DNA from: Aquibaculum sediminis
GTDB taxonomy: Bacteria; Pseudomonadota; Alphaproteobacteria; Kiloniellales; DSM-21159
Length of the DNA: 64,000 nt
Assembly: GCF_040712085.1 (NCBI RefSeq)
Contig: NZ_JBFCVK010000001.1
Coordinates: 124,001 to 188,000 of the forward strand
Direction of reading: 5' to 3'
Both the position numbers and the translations under genes were made by a program. Under the pieces are notes generated by a model. It was not told where the DNA came from and ran no database searches. It saw only the letters and a list, made by a program, of their open reading frames with translations. Positions 61,047-64,000 of the stretch are shown in pieces; the first letter of the stretch is position 1; each line of letters starts with the position of its first letter.

Positions 61047-62879
61047 TCAAAGCAGACCGTATCGACCAGTGTTGGGATTGCCCGTGAACACTGTCAGAGC
61101 CACCTGCTCTTTGATGCGCTCGGGCGGATGCTGGTTCTCAATGATGATGACTTGGCTCTCCTGACCGTGGTGCTCGATGAGGTAGTCGTAAAAGCGCTCT
61201 TTCAGGTCAGTACCTCTTAGAGCGATTTCTTCGTCACCTTCAGGTTTGAAGTAGGCGAGCAATGGGGAGTCGAGAACAACGAAACCAGGATGGGATAGCC
61301 CGTTCAACTGGCAGTATTCCAGTAAAGCGATACTAACTGCAGCATGAGTAATCGCTCGAAGGCCTTTACCGCGGCTCGATCTTGGTTTTCCATCGATAAC
61401 GAAATCGGACGATTCCTTGTCGTAATGCACATGGCATTGGCCGGGGAAATGCCACTCCTTCAATATCCCGGAGACCTTTGAGGAGAACGCGTGTGCAACG
61501 GACTCTGGTATACCGGTCGTCACTTCCGAACTTGGGGACCCAAGATCGTCGTCTTCTTCCAGAACGCCAGTCCTTCTGGCGACGAGCTTGTCGTATCTCG
61601 CAAACAGATCAGCAGCCTTCTGGCTACTTGAGCGCTCCTCTATGAGCGCCGAGAAGGAAGCCCGAGCTTCGGTAACGTCAGGCCCAACGGAGTACTGGAT
61701 TTCTTCATTCAGCGCATCGTACTCGGCTTCAACGCTCTTCAAAAACTCCCCGAGTTCTTCGGATTCGGCCTTCAAATCCGAGACAGTCGAGCCAAGTTCC
61801 GCCTGAAGGCGCTCAATCTTTTCGATTTCGGCTTTTGACGCCGCGACGACGGCCTCGGCATCACCGTCGCATGTCTCGTCGAGGTGCTGCGCGTCAGGGT
61901 CTGCGCCGCAAAGAGGACAAGCCACCTGCTCGACGTGGGCAAACATCGAGCCGCTCTCTTGAATGGCCGTCAGTCTCTTGAGATCGACATCATAGTGGTC
62001 GGCAAGCAACCTGAAGCGGGCGAGAAGATCGCTGATTTCATCCAGCCTGTCCAAAGTTTCCTGATTTTTCTCGAATAGTTCTCGGCGTTTACCTACAAGC
62101 TCGTCGAGGGCTTTCTGTGAAGCAGAAAGCTCTTTGCGTCGGGATTCAATTGAGCGTTCCAGCCTTTCGAGTTGCTCTTCCAGCTCTTCCCTATCTTCGC
62201 CGAGGTCTTCGATCTCTGTCTGTAGGTCAGAGAGAAGGTCCTCAATAAGTGCGATTTGGCGGGTATTGTCGCGAGACTGACCGGGGTCAGGCACAACTGA
62301 AGAGTCGTCGATACCAGTCAAAAGCAGTTTGATCGTGGCGATCTCGGAGGTCTTGGTCGTGTACTGACCGCTCCAGAAGGGCGAGCCGGTCTGCTGGATT
62401 TCGCCTTCTTGGACGATGACGAGCCGCGCAAGGTTCCTGAAGCTCAGGCTCTGGGTTGTACCTTTGGCCTTGCTCTTGAGGATACGCTTTCCGAGGAGCC
62501 CAATCTTGTCGAGGAGATACCCTGACAGGTTGTCTTTTTTATCGTGCGCGTGGTTCTGTTTGAGCGTTGTGGGCTTGGCCTCATCGCCTTCGCTCAGATC
62601 AAACAGCTGAAAACTACCGCCTGACGTCGAGCGCTGCAATTTGAACTCTTCGTCTCCGATTACCGCCAGGCAAAGTCTGAGTTGATCATACTTTGCTCGT
62701 TCCGGAATCTCCTCCAGAAAAGAACCGCCCAACATGAAGTCGATCGAGTCGGCCAGAAACGATTTTCCTGTATCGGAAGCACCGCAAATCACATTGACGC
62801 CCGACTCGAAATCCAGCTTCGCCGCGGCCGTCGGACCGCGGAAGCGGATGCTTCGAAGTTGGAGATAGCTATCGCTCAT
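61047..62879 (-). CDS. ABC-three-component (ABC-3C) system SMC/Rad50-like ATPase, DUF3732 type
   Basis: A 610-residue ATPase. The N-terminal head has ESGVNVICGASDTGKSFLAD, a Walker A motif. A long coiled-coil region (IEDLGEDREELEEQLERLER) is interrupted by a zinc-hook-like VACPLCGADPDAQHLDETCD. The C-terminal head has DGKPRSSRGKGLRAITHA and the Walker B-like HPGFVVLDSPLLAYF. The pattern matches DUF3732 ATPases of ABC-three-component systems, predicted genome-conflict (anti-phage) systems. It overlaps the middle-component gene by 4 bases. Base composition is visibly more AT-rich than the liv genes, consistent with transfer. Confidence 0.8.
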   Translation of the reverse strand: MSDSYLQLRSIRFRGPTAAAKLDFESGVNVICGASDTGKSFLADSIDFMLGGSFLEEIPERAKYDQLRLCLAVIGDEEFKLQRSTSGGSFQLFDLSEGDEAKPTTLKQNHAHDKKDNLSGYLLDKIGLLGKRILKSKAKGTTQSLSFRNLARLVIVQEGEIQQTGSPFWSGQYTTKTSEIATIKLLLTGIDDSSVVPDPGQSRDNTRQIALIEDLLSDLQTEIEDLGEDREELEEQLERLERSIESRRKELSASQKALDELVGKRRELFEKNQETLDRLDEISDLLARFRLLADHYDVDLKRLTAIQESGSMFAHVEQVACPLCGADPDAQHLDETCDGDAEAVVAASKAEIEKIERLQAELGSTVSDLKAESEELGEFLKSVEAEYDALNEEIQYSVGPDVTEARASFSALIEERSSSQKAADLFARYDKLVARRTGVLEEDDDLGSPSSEVTTGIPESVAHAFSSKVSGILKEWHFPGQCHVHYDKESSDFVIDGKPRSSRGKGLRAITHAAVSIALLEYCQLNGLSHPGFVVLDSPLLAYFKPEGDEEIALRGTDLKERFYDYLIEHHGQESQVIIIENQHPPERIKEQVALTVFTGNPNTGRYGLL

Positions 62880-63367
62880 GCGCCATCTCCAAGCTGCTGG
62901 ACGGACTGGAACTGGCTAGCCCAGCGCGCGAAGAACTGATGTGTGAATCGGCGCACCTCATCCGTCGGCATGTCGGCGAAGCAATGCACGGCCCATACAG
63001 CGCGCTCTTTCAGGTTTACAGAATATTCGTCGCTCAAGGAGGCGATGAAGGGAGCGGCGGTCTCACCGGCTATGTAGGTGAACCCTTCTTGTGCAGGTAA
63101 TCTTCGAACGAGGGCACGGCTCATCATCAAAATCAGGCCCTTTTCAATCAGGCCACGGCGAACAAGCAGCTCCCCGGCACGAAGGGGCAATGGGGCATGT
63201 AGGCTTTCCGGGCCTCCAGCGTCACCTGAGTGCACCACCAGATAGTCCATCTCAACCAAACGCTGAAGATCGAACGCCGCGGGAAAGGCGGCATGCAAGA
63301 TCGCCAGCGACCGGACGCCGGTCTCCAGCGGGCTGTTGAATGGTGTAGGTCTGTGATCGCTATCCAT
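62876..63367 (-). CDS. ABC-3C system middle component (type 2-like)
   Basis: A 163-residue protein. It begins with PTPFNSPLETGVRSLAILHA and continues RLVEMDYLVVHSGDAGGPES, LPLRAGELLVRRGLIEKGLI and SRALVRRLPAQEGFTY. This order matches the middle component 2 of ABC-three-component systems, a small winged-helix-like linker between the ATPase and the effector protein. It overlaps the upstream gene by 8 bases and the downstream ATPase gene by 4, so the three are translationally coupled. Confidence 0.8.
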   Translation of the reverse strand: MDSDHRPTPFNSPLETGVRSLAILHAAFPAAFDLQRLVEMDYLVVHSGDAGGPESLHAPLPLRAGELLVRRGLIEKGLILMMSRALVRRLPAQEGFTYIAGETAAPFIASLSDEYSVNLKERAVWAVHCFADMPTDEVRRFTHQFFARWASQFQSVQQLGDGA

Positions 63368-64000
63368 CGTCCGGCACCCACGTCAATCGATCTTCGTTGG
63401 CTAACTGATGACAGATTCCCTGGCAGTCCTGCTTCTTGGTCACAGACGAGAGTGGGTTTGCCATGAGTGAGAGCGCTGCTGCCTGCGTAAGCGTTGCGCG
63501 CATCCTTTCCAGCCCGTCCTGATGATGTGACTCGCAGATATCGATGACCCCATGGCAAACCTCATCTTGTAGCGCCGCGAATGTTCCCTCTGGCACGGTG
63601 TCACGCGCGAAATTGCGCAGCGACTCGGCATGGTAGAAGCGCTCTCGTTGTCTAAGGAAGTCGCGCTTTATCGGAAAATGGGCGTCGAGTGCAACCGGGT
63701 CGTTCATGGGTATCCCCAACTGATCACCATAGGCGTCAAGGAGCTGTCTAATGTAACGGCTTTCTGTTTCCGCAGGGGTCGCTGGCGGCTTGTCTGGGTC
63801 CGGACGTGGCGGCAATCCTCCACCGAACCGGATGGCGTGATAGCCAGTCGTGCTATGGCCCTCGATGAGTTCGACATGAGACTTTGAGGTAAAGGTGCTG
63901 AAGTCAAAAGCCTCGAAGTAAGTTTCGAGAGCGCCAGTAAGGGGAATCTCTTGGGTCGAAGTGATCCCCTTCTCGCAGTGCTTTGCCCAGTGTTCACGCG
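63360..64000 (-). CDS. ABC-3C system C-terminal-domain protein, partial (N-terminal effector outside window)
   Basis: The frame is open to the right end of the window, giving 213 residues of the C-terminal part. Nothing supports the TTG at 63815 as a start: the frame continues upstream without a stop and with sensible protein (REHWAKHCEKGITSTQEIPL; LETYFEAFDFSTFTSKSHVE). The region FPIKRDFLRQRERFYHAESL and EVCHGVIDICESHHQDGLER is typical of the shared C-terminal domain of ABC-3C third components. In these systems the N-terminal part is a variable effector such as a nuclease or peptidase; here it lies beyond the window. Confidence 0.78.
   Translation of the reverse strand, partial: REHWAKHCEKGITSTQEIPLTGALETYFEAFDFSTFTSKSHVELIEGHSTTGYHAIRFGGGLPPRPDPDKPPATPAETESRYIRQLLDAYGDQLGIPMNDPVALDAHFPIKRDFLRQRERFYHAESLRNFARDTVPEGTFAALQDEVCHGVIDICESHHQDGLERMRATLTQAAALSLMANPLSSVTKKQDCQGICHQLANEDRLTWVPDDG

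Overview
The window looks like chromosome of a high-GC alphaproteobacterium, probably Rhodospirillales in the broad sense. The evidence is gene order (ispH-thrB-rnhA; prs-rplY-pth-ychF), an alpha-type TRAP/TakP-like transporter, a bacterial arginyltransferase, and a paired N-acyltransferase/racemase for D-glutamate. No rRNA is seen. One tRNA-Arg(ACG) lies at 24.6 kb. Both ends of the window cut through genes.

Region 1 (1-8977) is a sugar/glycoconjugate cluster. It holds the 3' end of a UDP-glucuronate decarboxylase, an unusual fusion of a clan GH-A glycosidase-like domain with an NAD-dependent sugar epimerase, a B12-binding radical SAM protein, two GT-B glycosyltransferases, a type IB topoisomerase, a SAM methyltransferase and a sulfotransferase-like protein. 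Its product is unknown to me and it is the best candidate here for an undescribed pathway.

Region 2 (9029-13049) has a membrane-anchored SRPBCC protein, an SDR oxidoreductase whose active-site lysine is replaced by arginine, and an AsmA-family protein.

Region 3 (13080-24645) is accessory DNA. Remnants of two different transposase families are fused head to tail. An orphan Xre/MbcA-type antitoxin follows, then a 30-repeat CRISPR array and a complete type I-C cas operon (cas3-cas5c-cas8c-cas7-cas4-cas1-cas2, all on the minus strand, nearly all overlapping). A gene-poor gap and the 3' end of tRNA-Arg border it.

Region 4 (24777-50894) is mostly conserved housekeeping and metabolism: a metallothionein-like protein, xanthine phosphoribosyltransferase, gamma-glutamyltransferase, ychF/pth/rplY/prs, ribosomal protein L36 with a near-consensus promoter, a GMC dehydrogenase with its Tat-exported small subunit, glycolate oxidase glcDEF, yciB, a ketopantoate reductase, an aspartate-type aminotransferase, a large MscS channel, a TauE/SafE exporter, dgcN-dgcA, a lipoprotein, a CDGSH protein, ispH-thrB-rnhA, an RDD protein and arginyltransferase.

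Region 5 (51052-60675) is transport: a tripartite TRAP system (dctQ, dctM, and dctP convergent on the other strand), then an amidase divergent from a complete five-gene branched-chain-amino-acid-type ABC importer.

Region 6 (60676-64000) holds a gene-poor stretch and then an ABC-three-component (ABC-3C) conflict system: a DUF3732-type ATPase, a middle component, and the C-terminal part of the third protein, whose effector end lies beyond the window.
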